Source of the DNA: Acidobacteriota bacterium
GTDB lineage: Bacteria; Acidobacteriota; Blastocatellia; Pyrinomonadales; Pyrinomonadaceae
NCBI GenBank assembly: GCA_029781855.1
Contig: JAKOVX010000027.1
Location: 1 to 64,000 of the forward strand
Reading direction: 5' to 3'
Length of the DNA stretch: 64,000 nucleotides
The stretch's first letter is position 1; each line of letters begins with the position of its first letter. The translations under genes were made by a program, and so were the position numbers. Below, piece after piece: positions 53,608-62,658 of this stretch. Under the pieces are notes generated by a model that saw only the letters and a program-made list of their open reading frames with translations, made no database searches and had not been told where the DNA came from.

Positions 53608-55323
53608 ATGAACGAATCGATTGTAAAAACTGATGTTGCCGCGGCAACTAACGGCAACGGAGCTTTTGTTCCGACCGAAAAGCTCAAGATCGCCCGCCTT
53701 GTAACAAACGAGCAGCGGATGGCGGAGGAACGCGACCTCCAAAAGGTCGAATCGTCGATCGCAGGTGGTTATAGAGGGCCGCGAGGTTACTTACGGCTTT
53801 TTCAGATCTCTCGGGTGATCGTCATGCTGTCGCTCTATCTTTACCTTGATCAACTGGACGTCCATCGCAAAAGGCAGGTGGCACACAAGAAGGAAAGATT
53901 GGACAAGGCCACGAGATTGACGAGAATGGCGGTTTACGGCGAAAAACTGTATTCGGTCCGGCTGTGGTTCCTGCATCAATTCCTCGAACTCCTACGTGTA
54001 TTCATTATCGGCCGCGAAAAGAACAAGCTCGCCAACCAGGAGAAGCAGGCCGTCTGGCTCAAGGAAAAGCTGATCAAACTCGGCCCGACATTTATCAAGA
54101 TCGGACAGTCGATGGGAACCCGTGCGGATCTCCTGCCGCTGCCGTTCGTTAAGGAATTGGGAGAACTTGTTGATAGCGTACCTCCATTTCCGAACGACGT
54201 CGCATTTGCACGGATCGAGCACGAACTCGGGCTCAAAATAAACGAGGTGTACGCCGAATTTGATCTCGAGCCGGTTGCGGCCGCATCTCTGGGTCAGGTT
54301 TATCGAGCGAGGCTCCACTCGGGCGAAGAGGTTGCGGTCAAGGTTCAGCGCCCAAACCTCGATGCAATGATCAAAGGCGATATCGTCATCCTCAAACGGG
54401 TCGCTGCCTTTGCCGAACGCTTTCCACAACTTAATGAAAACGCCGATTGGACCGGCATGCTTCGTGAATTTGATGAAACGGTGCACGAGGAGATGAATTA
54501 CGCGGACGAGGGCCGGAACGCGGAACAATTTCGGGAGAACTTTAAGAACTGGGACAACATCCATGTTCCAAAGATCTATTGGAAGGCGACCACGTCGAAA
54601 GTGCTGACGATGGAATTCATACACGGCGTGAAAGTCACTGATCTCGAAGCGCAAGGGCGACAAAATATCTCGCCGGCAAAGGTTAACCGGCTGTTGATCA
54701 AGACCTATCTCAAGCAGCTTCTCGAGGACGGTTTCTTTCACGCAGACCCGCATCCCGGAAATTTGCTTGTAATGACCGACGGGCGACTGGCTTTCTTTGA
54801 TTTCGGAATGGTCGGCCGCATTTCGCCGGAGCTACAGTCGAAAATGATCGACGCTTTCTTCCACGTTGTGGCCAAGGACCCGGCCGGGATAGCTGACGAC
54901 CTGATCGCGCTAGATTTCCTAAAACCCGGAACGAGCCCGGCGACGGTCAAGCCGGTTGTCGAGCGGATGTTTGAGTTTCACTTCGACCTGAAACTCAAGG
55001 ACATCAATTTCAAGGAGTTGACATACGACCTTGCCGACGTGATGTACGACTATCCGTTCCGCCTGCCGTCAAATTTCACCTACATTATGCGTGCCCTGAT
55101 GACGCTCGAAGGCATCGGGATCATCACGGACCCGGAATTTAATTTCTTCGAGACGGCAAAGCCCTACGCCAAGGAATTTATGCTTCGCCGCGAGGGAAAT
55201 GACTTCCGCAAGATGTTTGTTAACAAACTGATGGGACGTGACGAAGGCGGCAAAATAGATTGGGACCGCACATGGAAGCTAGCGAAGATGGCGTTCAAGA
55301 CCGTGCTCAACACTGGTAATTAG
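53608..55323 (+). CDS. UbiB/ABC1 (AarF) atypical kinase
   Basis: 571 aa. Characteristic KxGQ region (TFIKIGQSMGTRADLLP), the Ala-rich loop (VAAASLGQVYRA), ATP-binding Lys in VAVKVQRP, catalytic FHADPHPGN and DFG (FFDFGMVG). Such proteins support ubiquinone/quinone or lipid metabolism at membranes. No ubi genes here. Its ATG directly follows the VOC stop. Confidence 0.92.
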   Translation: MNESIVKTDVAAATNGNGAFVPTEKLKIARLVTNEQRMAEERDLQKVESSIAGGYRGPRGYLRLFQISRVIVMLSLYLYLDQLDVHRKRQVAHKKERLDKATRLTRMAVYGEKLYSVRLWFLHQFLELLRVFIIGREKNKLANQEKQAVWLKEKLIKLGPTFIKIGQSMGTRADLLPLPFVKELGELVDSVPPFPNDVAFARIEHELGLKINEVYAEFDLEPVAAASLGQVYRARLHSGEEVAVKVQRPNLDAMIKGDIVILKRVAAFAERFPQLNENADWTGMLREFDETVHEEMNYADEGRNAEQFRENFKNWDNIHVPKIYWKATTSKVLTMEFIHGVKVTDLEAQGRQNISPAKVNRLLIKTYLKQLLEDGFFHADPHPGNLLVMTDGRLAFFDFGMVGRISPELQSKMIDAFFHVVAKDPAGIADDLIALDFLKPGTSPATVKPVVERMFEFHFDLKLKDINFKELTYDLADVMYDYPFRLPSNFTYIMRALMTLEGIGIITDPEFNFFETAKPYAKEFMLRREGNDFRKMFVNKLMGRDEGGKIDWDRTWKLAKMAFKTVLNTGN

Positions 55324-55344
55324 AAATGCGGCTCCTGCCGGACA

Positions 55345-56433
55345 ATGCGGGACGAAACAAATAGCTCCAACCCATCATCCGCCGAACGCGCTCGGTCGAT
55401 CATTTTAAGGCATGGCTGGAACTCCACCTCGTTTCAAATAGTAAATCCGGGGATCGATCGCTGGTTCTCGCCCGACGGCGAAGCTGTGATAGGTTATGTC
55501 ACGGCTAACCGCATTCGGATCGTCGTCGGTGCTCCGGTCTGCGACGAGGATCGGTTGCCTGATATTTCGGCTGAATTCGAAGAGGAAGCGAGCCGCTCCG
55601 GTGAGCGTGTTTGTTATTTCGGGGCTGAGGCACGTCTCGAATCGATCTACCAGAGCTCGCCCGGACACACGAGGTTCCTGCTTGGGGCACAACCCATTTG
55701 GCTATTGGACGAATGGCCCGGGATCGTTGCCGCAGATCGCTCGCTTCGGGCTCAGCTCAATCGCGCAAAAAATAAGGGTCTGACGGTCTCCGAGTGGCCA
55801 ATTTCCCTGGCCGATACCCATCCTGAATTATCCGCATGCCTGCAGGATTGGCTGGCAACAAAAGGATTACCCCCGCTTCATTTCATGGTCGAATCCGACA
55901 CTCTCTCCCGACTCGATGGCCGCCGCGTCTTTGTCGCCGAACAAGCCGGGGCCGTCCAGGGTTTTGTCGTCCTCTCGCCGGTTGCGAAGCGAAAAGGATG
56001 GCTATTTGAGCAGTTTCCCCATAGGCCCGGGGCCCCGAATGGAACCGTAGAGACGATGATAGATGCCGCGATGCGAAAACTCGCGGATGATGGCTTTGAG
56101 TATGCGACGCTTGGACTGTCGCCCCTTTCAACACGCTCGAATGTAGGCTATTCCGATGATCCGCTGTGGCTGCGGTTACTACTCGGGTGGCTGCGAAAAC
56201 ACGCCCGGCGGTTTTACAATTTTGACGGCCTCGATCATTTCAAGGCCAAGCTAAGGCCGGCACGTTGGGAACCGGTATTTGCCGTTTCGAACGAACCTCA
56301 GGTATCATTCAGGACGATTTACGCGATAACTTCGGCATTCAGCGGAAATGGACCGATTCGACTATTTGCAGGTGGTTTGGCGAAAGCGGCCACCACCGAG
56401 ATGGTGTGGTTAAAACGCCGGATCATTAAATGA
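55345..56433 (+). CDS. DUF2156 / MprF-like acyl- or lysyl-transferase domain protein
   Basis: 362 aa made of the soluble C-terminal domain of phosphatidylglycerol lysyltransferases (GNAT-like, duplicated): RWFSPDGEAVIGYV, LRAQLNRAKNKGL, VFVAEQAGAVQGFVVLSP and DGFEYATLGLSPLS. MprF's membrane flippase part is missing, so it may modify lipids or peptides as a stand-alone enzyme. Follows ubiB by 21 nt. Confidence 0.8.
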   Translation: MRDETNSSNPSSAERARSIILRHGWNSTSFQIVNPGIDRWFSPDGEAVIGYVTANRIRIVVGAPVCDEDRLPDISAEFEEEASRSGERVCYFGAEARLESIYQSSPGHTRFLLGAQPIWLLDEWPGIVAADRSLRAQLNRAKNKGLTVSEWPISLADTHPELSACLQDWLATKGLPPLHFMVESDTLSRLDGRRVFVAEQAGAVQGFVVLSPVAKRKGWLFEQFPHRPGAPNGTVETMIDAAMRKLADDGFEYATLGLSPLSTRSNVGYSDDPLWLRLLLGWLRKHARRFYNFDGLDHFKAKLRPARWEPVFAVSNEPQVSFRTIYAITSAFSGNGPIRLFAGGLAKAATTEMVWLKRRIIK

Positions 56434-56446
56434 AATTTTGACCAAA

Positions 56447-57169
56447 ATGATAAATAACAAGTCGCTGATCGCCGTTTTGTTCTTGATGCTTTGTTACGTC
56501 GGATCTCAGGGTCAATCTATGGGAAATAAAGCCAGTTCGTCAGTCAAGATCAAACGTATCAAGAAGGACTTCGCCGTTGGCGAACTCGATAACGCAGCCT
56601 GGCAATCGGCTTCGGCGGTAACAATTTCAAATTACTGGTCGGGTGAAAAGGCACCGGAAGGCCGACAGTTTGAAGCTCGTTTGTTATGGTCCGACACCGC
56701 CGTCTATGTTCGGTTCGAGGCCAATCAGACCGAACCACTCGTCGTTAGTGACAAACCAGTACTTTCGGAAAAAACAAAGGGCCTCTGGGACCGTGACGTA
56801 TGCGAGATCTTTCTGGCTCCGAACCAAGCTTCTCGGAACAAGTATTTCGAGTTTGAGGTAGCACCAACCGGCGAATGGATCGATGTCGGCATCGAGGTCA
56901 CGGCTGAAAAACGGCTGAGCGATTGGGACTACGATTCTAAAATGAAATCAGCCGCAAGGATCGAGGAAGGGCGTGTGGTAATGGCGATCAAGATCCCGTG
57001 GAAAGCCTTTGGCAAAATGCCGAATGCGGGTGATAAGTGGCTCGGGAACCTGTTTCGATGCGTCGGAAAAGATCCGGGACGCGGATATCTGTCGTGGAAG
57101 GCGACGAACACAAAGGAGCCAAGCTTTCACGTGCCGTCGAAGTTCGGAGAGTTTCAATTTGTGAATTGA
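56447..57169 (+). CDS. Secreted CBM9-like carbohydrate-binding protein
   Basis: 240 aa. Signal peptide (SLIAVLFLMLCYVGSQGQS), then a DOMON/CBM9-type beta-sandwich: AARLLWSDTAVYVRFEA-like strands, WDRDVCEIFLAP and EFEVAPTGEWIDVGIE. Such proteins bind oligosaccharide ends or lie in outer sugar-handling systems. Start is the ATG at 56447; a TTG at 56438 is also in frame. Confidence 0.8.
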   Translation: MINNKSLIAVLFLMLCYVGSQGQSMGNKASSSVKIKRIKKDFAVGELDNAAWQSASAVTISNYWSGEKAPEGRQFEARLLWSDTAVYVRFEANQTEPLVVSDKPVLSEKTKGLWDRDVCEIFLAPNQASRNKYFEFEVAPTGEWIDVGIEVTAEKRLSDWDYDSKMKSAARIEEGRVVMAIKIPWKAFGKMPNAGDKWLGNLFRCVGKDPGRGYLSWKATNTKEPSFHVPSKFGEFQFVN

Positions 57170-57173
57170 TCGG

Positions 57174-57230
57174 GTGCTTCACTGAAGCACTGAAGCAGAA
57201 TGAAGCACCTGAAGCACCAAAGATGCTTCA
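57174..57230. repeat. TGAAGCACC-type short repeats with inverted flanks
   Basis: TGAAGCA recurs at 57183, 57191, 57201 and 57210 (spacing 8, 10, 9), with inverted copies TGCTTCA at 57175-57181 and 57224-57230. The ends can pair as hairpins, for instance 57210-57216 with 57224-57230. Confidence 0.75.
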
Positions 57231-57231
57231 G

Positions 57232-58005
57232 CTAAACGGTCATACCACCGTCAACTACGATCGTCTGTCCGGTAATGTAGCTTGACGCCTCGGAGGCCAG
57301 AAACACCGCCACGCCCTTAAGCTCACCTTCGTTGCCGACTCGCGGAATTACGTTATTCTCCTGAATCGACCGCTCATAGATATCGATCACCGCGTCCGCA
57401 AGTCGCGAGTGGAAAAAGCCCGGTGCGATGGCGTTGACCCTGATGCCTTTTCGCCCCCAACTTGCCGCAAGCTCGCGGGTCAATCCGATTAGGCCAGCCT
57501 TACTTGCAACATAACCCACGTAAAACGGTCCATTCGCCGATGATGTCAGGCCCGCTATGGAGGCAATATTGATTATCGAGCCACTTCGCTGCTTGAGCAT
57601 TTGACGTCCGGCGGCCTGGGCAAATAAGAAGCAGCCAGTAAGGTTGACGTCGATCACTTGCTGCCATTTTTCGAGCGGCATATCCTCGGGCATTGCTCCC
57701 CAGGAAGTTCCGGCGTTATTAACCAGAATATCGACGGAACCGAACCAGGCGACCGTTTCGCCGATGACTGCCTGCACTTCTTCCGGCTTCGCAACATCGC
57801 ACGTCCGGCCTTCGACGGCAAAACCCTTAGTCTTAAATTCAGCAACCGTCTCATCGAGCCATTCGGCACGGCGGGCACATAGCATAAGATTCGCCCCGGC
57901 TTCGGCCAGGCCCTCTGCCATTTCCTTGCCGATCCCGCGTGAACCGCCCGTCACGATCGCCGTTTTGCCGGTCAGATCGAAGAGTTCCTTAACATTCTTG
58001 ATCAT
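57232..58005 (-). CDS. Short-chain dehydrogenase/reductase
   Basis: 257 aa classical SDR. Cofactor motif TGGSRGIG (19-26), NNAG, catalytic Ser in INIASIAG and YVGYVASKAG with Tyr-x3-Lys, and C-terminal SSYITGQTIVVDGGM. Arg following the Gly motif (CARRAEW) favours NADP(H). Substrate unknown, similar to gluconate 5-dehydrogenase / 3-ketoacyl reductase-like SDRs. Confidence 0.9.
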   Translation of the reverse strand: MIKNVKELFDLTGKTAIVTGGSRGIGKEMAEGLAEAGANLMLCARRAEWLDETVAEFKTKGFAVEGRTCDVAKPEEVQAVIGETVAWFGSVDILVNNAGTSWGAMPEDMPLEKWQQVIDVNLTGCFLFAQAAGRQMLKQRSGSIINIASIAGLTSSANGPFYVGYVASKAGLIGLTRELAASWGRKGIRVNAIAPGFFHSRLADAVIDIYERSIQENNVIPRVGNEGELKGVAVFLASEASSYITGQTIVVDGGMTV

Positions 58006-58060
58006 ATAAATTGAAAAGACAGGATAGCATGAACTCAGAACCGTTCCATGATTTCAAAGT

Positions 58061-58132
58061 GTTTCATCTCGCGCATGTCTTCAAACTGTCTTGATCGTTT
58101 CATGCGTTTCATCGGTTTCAGGTGTTTCACTC
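58061..58132. repeat. 9-bp periodic array, consensus GTTTCATSN
   Basis: Clear units at 58097, 58106, 58115 and 58124 (GTTTCATGC, GTTTCATCG, GTTTCAGGT, GTTTCACTC); an outlying unit at 58061 is in the same 9-bp phase with degenerate units between. No gene covers it. Confidence 0.8.
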
Positions 58133-58170
58133 ACTTTACCGAAGACAGGCCGATGCGGTTTAATTGAAGC

Positions 58171-58965
58171 ATGGCAAAAGACCAGAAAGAACTCGCATTC
58201 TTGCGTGACCTATACATTCAGGACGAATGGACCAAACGATTTACCGACCTTGCGGACAAGCATATGGATCTTCGTGATTCCGAAAATATGCTTTACATCA
58301 ATGCGGGAACGGGCGGCCACGCGATGGCGATCTTTGAGCGGTTCGGCGAAAAGACCGATATATTTGCCAGCTGCGAGAACGAAGACCTTTTGCGGATAGC
58401 ACGTGACAAGGCGGCGGCAATTAGTTCAGAAGTTGATTTTTCGGTCTTGAGGTTCGAGGACGACGCCTTCGATGCGGTCCTGGCTGACGCGAGCTTTGTC
58501 CCGCCGGGCGAAGTCGAGGAATTTATCGGAAATACGATACGCGTTGCCCGGACCGGCGGCGACATCGCACTTTTCCTGCCGTCCGCAGGCAGTTTCGGTG
58601 AGGTATTTTCGCTTCTGTGGGAGGTTCTCTTCACAGAGGAGATAGAGGGCTACGCGGCAGAGATAGAACGGCTGATCGCGGAGATCCCAACTGTTTCGCG
58701 GATCGAGGAGATCGCCGCCCACGAAGGACTGGTGAATATCAACACACAGATGGCGACCGAGTTGTTCGAGTATGAGAACGGTGAGGAATTTGTGACGTCG
58801 CCGCTTGTGACGGATTTCCTTATGCCTGCCTGGCTTGCGACGCTGGATGAAGGTGAACAAGAAAGAGTAACGAAGCAGCTTGCTCACCTGGTCGACACCG
58901 AGGAAGGTTCGCTGCCGTTCAGATTTTCGATAAAAGCCACGCTGCTGACCGGCGAAAAGGCTTGA
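58171..58965 (+). CDS. SAM-dependent methyltransferase-like protein
   Basis: 264 aa. The first half resembles a class I methyltransferase: LYINAGTGGHAMAIFERF for SAM, a weak DxD region (AVLADASFVPPGEVEEF) and TGGDIALFLPS. The C-terminal half is helical and acidic and is not recognised. Whether it really methylates is uncertain. ATG at 58171. Confidence 0.62.
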   Translation: MAKDQKELAFLRDLYIQDEWTKRFTDLADKHMDLRDSENMLYINAGTGGHAMAIFERFGEKTDIFASCENEDLLRIARDKAAAISSEVDFSVLRFEDDAFDAVLADASFVPPGEVEEFIGNTIRVARTGGDIALFLPSAGSFGEVFSLLWEVLFTEEIEGYAAEIERLIAEIPTVSRIEEIAAHEGLVNINTQMATELFEYENGEEFVTSPLVTDFLMPAWLATLDEGEQERVTKQLAHLVDTEEGSLPFRFSIKATLLTGEKA

Positions 58966-58983
58966 TACTTCTAGCGGATAATA

Positions 58984-59271
58984 TTAGGCCTCTTTCGACG
59001 CAACGCGCCTTCGCATCTCTTCCATTAATTCTTCATCGCTCATCTGCGACAAGGATGGTGCCGGTGTCGAGGATGAAGAGATCCGCGGCGTTTCGTTGGT
59101 TTCTTCCTCTTCGGCGTCACGCATCCCTTCCTTAAATGCTTTGCGGGATTCGCCCAGGGACTTGGCCAACTGAGGTAATTTACTTCCTCCGAACAGCAAA
59201 ACTATAACGCCGACGACCAGAGCGATCTGGACCGGACTATCAAAAATAAAAAGTAAAAAATTGAATTGCAT
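58984..59271 (-). CDS. TatA/B-like translocase subunit, paralog 1
   Basis: 95 aa. One N-terminal membrane helix (VQIALVVGVIVLLFG), the GGSKLPQLAKSLGES hinge and amphipathic helix, then an acidic tail ending SQMSDEELMEEMRRR. Part of the twin-arginine export channel. Start supported by AGGTAG. Lies 71 nt after paralog 2 on the same strand; tatC is not in the window. Confidence 0.87.
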   Translation of the reverse strand: MQFNFLLFIFDSPVQIALVVGVIVLLFGGSKLPQLAKSLGESRKAFKEGMRDAEEEETNETPRISSSSTPAPSLSQMSDEELMEEMRRRVASKEA

Positions 59272-59342
59272 CTCTACCTACCTCGAAAACTCAGCCAAGA
59301 ATGAACCGTTAAGCGCCGATCCGAGACAATGACGATCGATCC

Positions 59343-59612
59343 TTATACGCCGGTCGCACTCTTTGATTCCGTGCGGCGCTGCATTTCCGCCAGTATTTCT
59401 TCGTCGCTCATTTGCGAGATCTGCGGCGTTGCCGGCTTGGAAGCGAGTTTTTGCTTCTCCGCACTTTCTTCCATCTCAGCATCACGCAGGCCCTCCTTGA
59501 AGGCCTTGCGCGACTGACCGATCGACTTCGCGAGCTGAGGTAGCCGCGACGCTCCAAATAGCAAAAATAACACTGCGACGATAAGAAGGATCTCTGTGGC
59601 ACCGAAATTCAT
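59343..59612 (-). CDS. TatA-like translocase subunit, paralog 2
   Basis: 89 aa. Same plan as its neighbour: EILLIVAVLFLLFGASRLPQ helix and hinge, then SIGQSRKAFKEGLRDAE and the matching tail SQMSDEEILAEMQRR. A GTG three codons upstream (59621) is an alternative start; the ATG at 59612 with AGGTG is preferred. The shared C-terminal motif is not usual in E. coli TatA. Confidence 0.85.
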   Translation of the reverse strand: MNFGATEILLIVAVLFLLFGASRLPQLAKSIGQSRKAFKEGLRDAEMEESAEKQKLASKPATPQISQMSDEEILAEMQRRTESKSATGV

Positions 59613-59715
59613 ATTAAACACCTGCGCGACCTAACCGCGCTCCCGCCACCTCTGACGGTCAATTATTCACTAGTCAACATAATAACGCCATTCCGGCCAA
59701 GTTTCACGCAAATTA

Positions 59716-60666
59716 TTAATCTTTGTCACGGAATCCATCCATCGCTTCAACTAACGCGGACGTTATACCTTTTTCCGAAACCGAATGACCGGCATCGGGA
59801 ACGACGATGAATTCTGCTTCGGGCATCGCTTTGTGAAGTTCCCACGCAGACGTGATGGGGCAAACGACATCGTAGCGGCCCTGAACAATTACGGTCGGAA
59901 TGTTGCGAATCTTGTCGATATTGTCGAGCAGATAATTCTCGCTCGGAAAGAAAGATTTGTTAACAAAATAATGACATTCGATCCGAGCAAGGCTAAGGGC
60001 CTCGTGTGCACCCTCCCAATGGTCCATCAGATCCTTATCTGGGAATAACTTGGAAGTCGAGCCTTCCCACACGCTCCATGCACGGGCTGCTGAGAGGCGA
60101 ACTTCTTCATCGTCGCTGAACAATCGTTTGTGGTAAGCGGCAACGAAATCACCACGTTCCGCCTCAGGGATCTCGTCACGGTAACGTTCCCAAAAATCCG
60201 GAAAGATCTCGGACGCCCCGTATTGATAGAACCAGTCAAGCTCCTTTTTGCGAGTCAGAAATATGCCGCGCAATATCAACCCAAGGCAGCGATCCGGATG
60301 GTTCACCGCATAAGCAAGACTCAGCGTACTTCCCCACGATCCGCCGAAGACATACCATTTGTCAATGCCGAATTTGTTTCGCAACTCCTCGATATCGCTG
60401 ATAAGGTCCCAGGTACTATTCTCTTTGACTTCGGCATGCGGCGTCGACTGGCCGGAACCGCGTTGATCAAACAGAATGACGTGATAAACAGCAGGATCGA
60501 AATACTGCCGATACATCGGGATCAAGCCGCCGCCAGGCCCGCCGTGCAGGAATACGACCGGAACACCATCGGGATTGCCGACGCGTTCGTAATAAATCGT
60601 GTGAAGTTCGGACACGGCCAGCTTGCCAGTGTCGAAGGGTTCGATCTCGGGATAAAGGTTTGCCAT
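59716..60666 (-). CDS. pip: Proline iminopeptidase
   Basis: 316 aa alpha/beta hydrolase, family S33. HGGPGGG oxyanion motif (41-47), nucleophile Ser110 in GGSWGSTL, Asp in GRYDVVCP and His in DAGHS. Removes N-terminal proline from peptides. The ORF runs further upstream into asnB; the ATG at 60666 (MANLYPEIEPFDTG) gives the family start. Confidence 0.9.
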   Translation of the reverse strand: MANLYPEIEPFDTGKLAVSELHTIYYERVGNPDGVPVVFLHGGPGGGLIPMYRQYFDPAVYHVILFDQRGSGQSTPHAEVKENSTWDLISDIEELRNKFGIDKWYVFGGSWGSTLSLAYAVNHPDRCLGLILRGIFLTRKKELDWFYQYGASEIFPDFWERYRDEIPEAERGDFVAAYHKRLFSDDEEVRLSAARAWSVWEGSTSKLFPDKDLMDHWEGAHEALSLARIECHYFVNKSFFPSENYLLDNIDKIRNIPTVIVQGRYDVVCPITSAWELHKAMPEAEFIVVPDAGHSVSEKGITSALVEAMDGFRDKD

Positions 60667-60722
60667 AACTATGATGATACGCGAATGGCTTCGTATGAAA
60701 AAGCCCACCCCGGTTTCAGCCT

Positions 60723-62624
60723 TTAGTTCGGTCGCAAGAAGTTGTCGTACCAAAGCTGAAATACGAGTAGCGTCCACAACTGCTTGTGATGTGAAGCCCG
60801 TCCGGTCTCGTGCTCACGGATCAGGCGTTCGACGTACTCAGGCTCAAAAAGGCCCTGCGTTCTCAGGCTGTCAGGAGCTAGCAGGTCGTGCATTAGCGTA
60901 TTCAGCCTGCCCTTGAGCCATTCGGCTACCGGGATCCCGAAACCTTTCTTCGGCCGGTTGAGAATTTCTTTAGGCAGCAGGCCCTCGACTGCTTTTTTCA
61001 GAATGAACTTGCCTTTCTTGCCGCTCAGCTTGTATTCAAGCGGTAGACTTGCCGCAAACTGGGCGACCCGCAGGTCAAGGAAAGGTGCTCGCGTCTCGAG
61101 GCTAACTGCCATCGCGGCACGATCGACTTTGGTCAGTATGTCCTCGGCCATGTAGAAATTCATGTCGAGGAACTGCATCTGCTCGATCTCGTCCGAGGCA
61201 TCGCAAAGTGAAAGCATTTCTCGCGGAGCCCGGTAAATGTCGCTATCGGTTGCCGTCAAGATCTCCGGCAGCAATAACTGCTCCTGCTCTTCCAACGCGA
61301 ATGAGCCGAACCAAGAATGGTGTCGTTTAACCGTATCGAATCCGGCACCGCGGATAAATCGCTTCGCTTTGAAATCGAACGACATGTTCTTGGTCGATAC
61401 CGGCAGGCTTCGAACCACAGGCTCGATGACGCCGGCGCGAAGAAACCGCGGGATCGTCATGTAGCCTTTCGTCACCTTGTGGGCAAAATACGTCGGGTAA
61501 CCTGCAAAGATCTCGTCTCCGCCGTCACCGCCTAGTGCCACCGTAACGTGCTTGCGAACGAAGCTGGAAAGCAAGAACGTGGGTATCAGCGATCCGTCGG
61601 ACATCGGTTCGTCGAGCCAAGTGCCTATTTCGCCGATCAGGTCTCCCGCGGTCGTCGCACTTAGCCTTTCCTCGTAATGCTCAGTGCTCAAGTGCTGCGC
61701 GACCATCCGAGCATACTTCGATTCGTCGAATGAATCTTCCTCAAACCCGATAGAAAACGTTTTTACCCGCTCGGTGGCGTGCTGGACGGCAAAAGCCGCG
61801 ACCGTCGACGAATCGATGCCGCCTGAGAGCAAAATACCGAGCGGAACGTCCGCAACGAGTCGCATACGAACGGCGTCGGAGAGTAGATCTCTGAGTTCGG
61901 CGGCGGAGTTTTCGAGCGATGGCTTGTGGCCGTTCTTGGCGAATGACTGGTTCCAATATCGTCGGATTTTGACCTCGCCATTTTCGACGGTAAGAATGTG
62001 GGCGGCCGGCAGCTTTGATATGCCCGTGTAAATAGATTTGGGTGCCGGAACGTAATCGTACGACAGGTATTGCCGAAGAGCGTCTAGGTCTAGTTCCGGT
62101 GAAACGGACGGGTGAGCAAGGATCGCCTTCGGCTCGGAGGCGTAGATCAGCTTACCGTCGAAGACACCGTAATACAGCGGCTTTTCGCCAAAACGGTCGC
62201 GGGCAATGACAAGTTTTTTCTTTCGAGTGTCCCAGAGCGAGAAGGCATACATCCCGTTGAGATGATCGACAAGTTCTTCGCCGTATTCTTCGTAAAGGTG
62301 CGGCAGTATCTCGGTGTCGGATCTTGTCTTAAATGTGTGTCCACGCTTTTCGAGGTCGGCCCGAACCTCGCGGTAGTTGTAGAGCTCGCCGTTCATCATC
62401 ACGACAGTGCTCCTGTCCTCGCTGAAAACCGGCTGATCACCGGTTTCGAGGTCGATCACCGACAGCCGCCGCATTCCTAGTGCGACCGCGTCATCCATCC
62501 AAATACCCTCAGAATTCGGCCCGCGGTGCACGATCCGCTCGCACATTCCGTGAAGAGTGGCTTCGTTTTGTTCGTTTGGACTTCTAGATGATTTCAGGTT
62601 GATCCAACCTGTGATTCCGCACAT
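60723..62624 (-). CDS. asnB: Asparagine synthase (glutamine-hydrolysing)
   Basis: 633 aa. Cys2 (MCGITGW) is the glutaminase nucleophile, so the start at 62624 is fixed by the chemistry. N-terminal amidotransferase (HRGPNSEG, MMNGELYNYRE) and C-terminal synthetase with PP-loop LSGGIDSS. In polysaccharide loci such proteins can also amidate sugar-linked substrates; the downstream glycosyltransferase supports that possibility but does not prove it. Confidence 0.92.
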   Translation of the reverse strand: MCGITGWINLKSSRSPNEQNEATLHGMCERIVHRGPNSEGIWMDDAVALGMRRLSVIDLETGDQPVFSEDRSTVVMMNGELYNYREVRADLEKRGHTFKTRSDTEILPHLYEEYGEELVDHLNGMYAFSLWDTRKKKLVIARDRFGEKPLYYGVFDGKLIYASEPKAILAHPSVSPELDLDALRQYLSYDYVPAPKSIYTGISKLPAAHILTVENGEVKIRRYWNQSFAKNGHKPSLENSAAELRDLLSDAVRMRLVADVPLGILLSGGIDSSTVAAFAVQHATERVKTFSIGFEEDSFDESKYARMVAQHLSTEHYEERLSATTAGDLIGEIGTWLDEPMSDGSLIPTFLLSSFVRKHVTVALGGDGGDEIFAGYPTYFAHKVTKGYMTIPRFLRAGVIEPVVRSLPVSTKNMSFDFKAKRFIRGAGFDTVKRHHSWFGSFALEEQEQLLLPEILTATDSDIYRAPREMLSLCDASDEIEQMQFLDMNFYMAEDILTKVDRAAMAVSLETRAPFLDLRVAQFAASLPLEYKLSGKKGKFILKKAVEGLLPKEILNRPKKGFGIPVAEWLKGRLNTLMHDLLAPDSLRTQGLFEPEYVERLIREHETGRASHHKQLWTLLVFQLWYDNFLRPN

Positions 62625-62658
62625 AAAATGGAGTGCGGACACGAGCGTCCGCGTTCAG

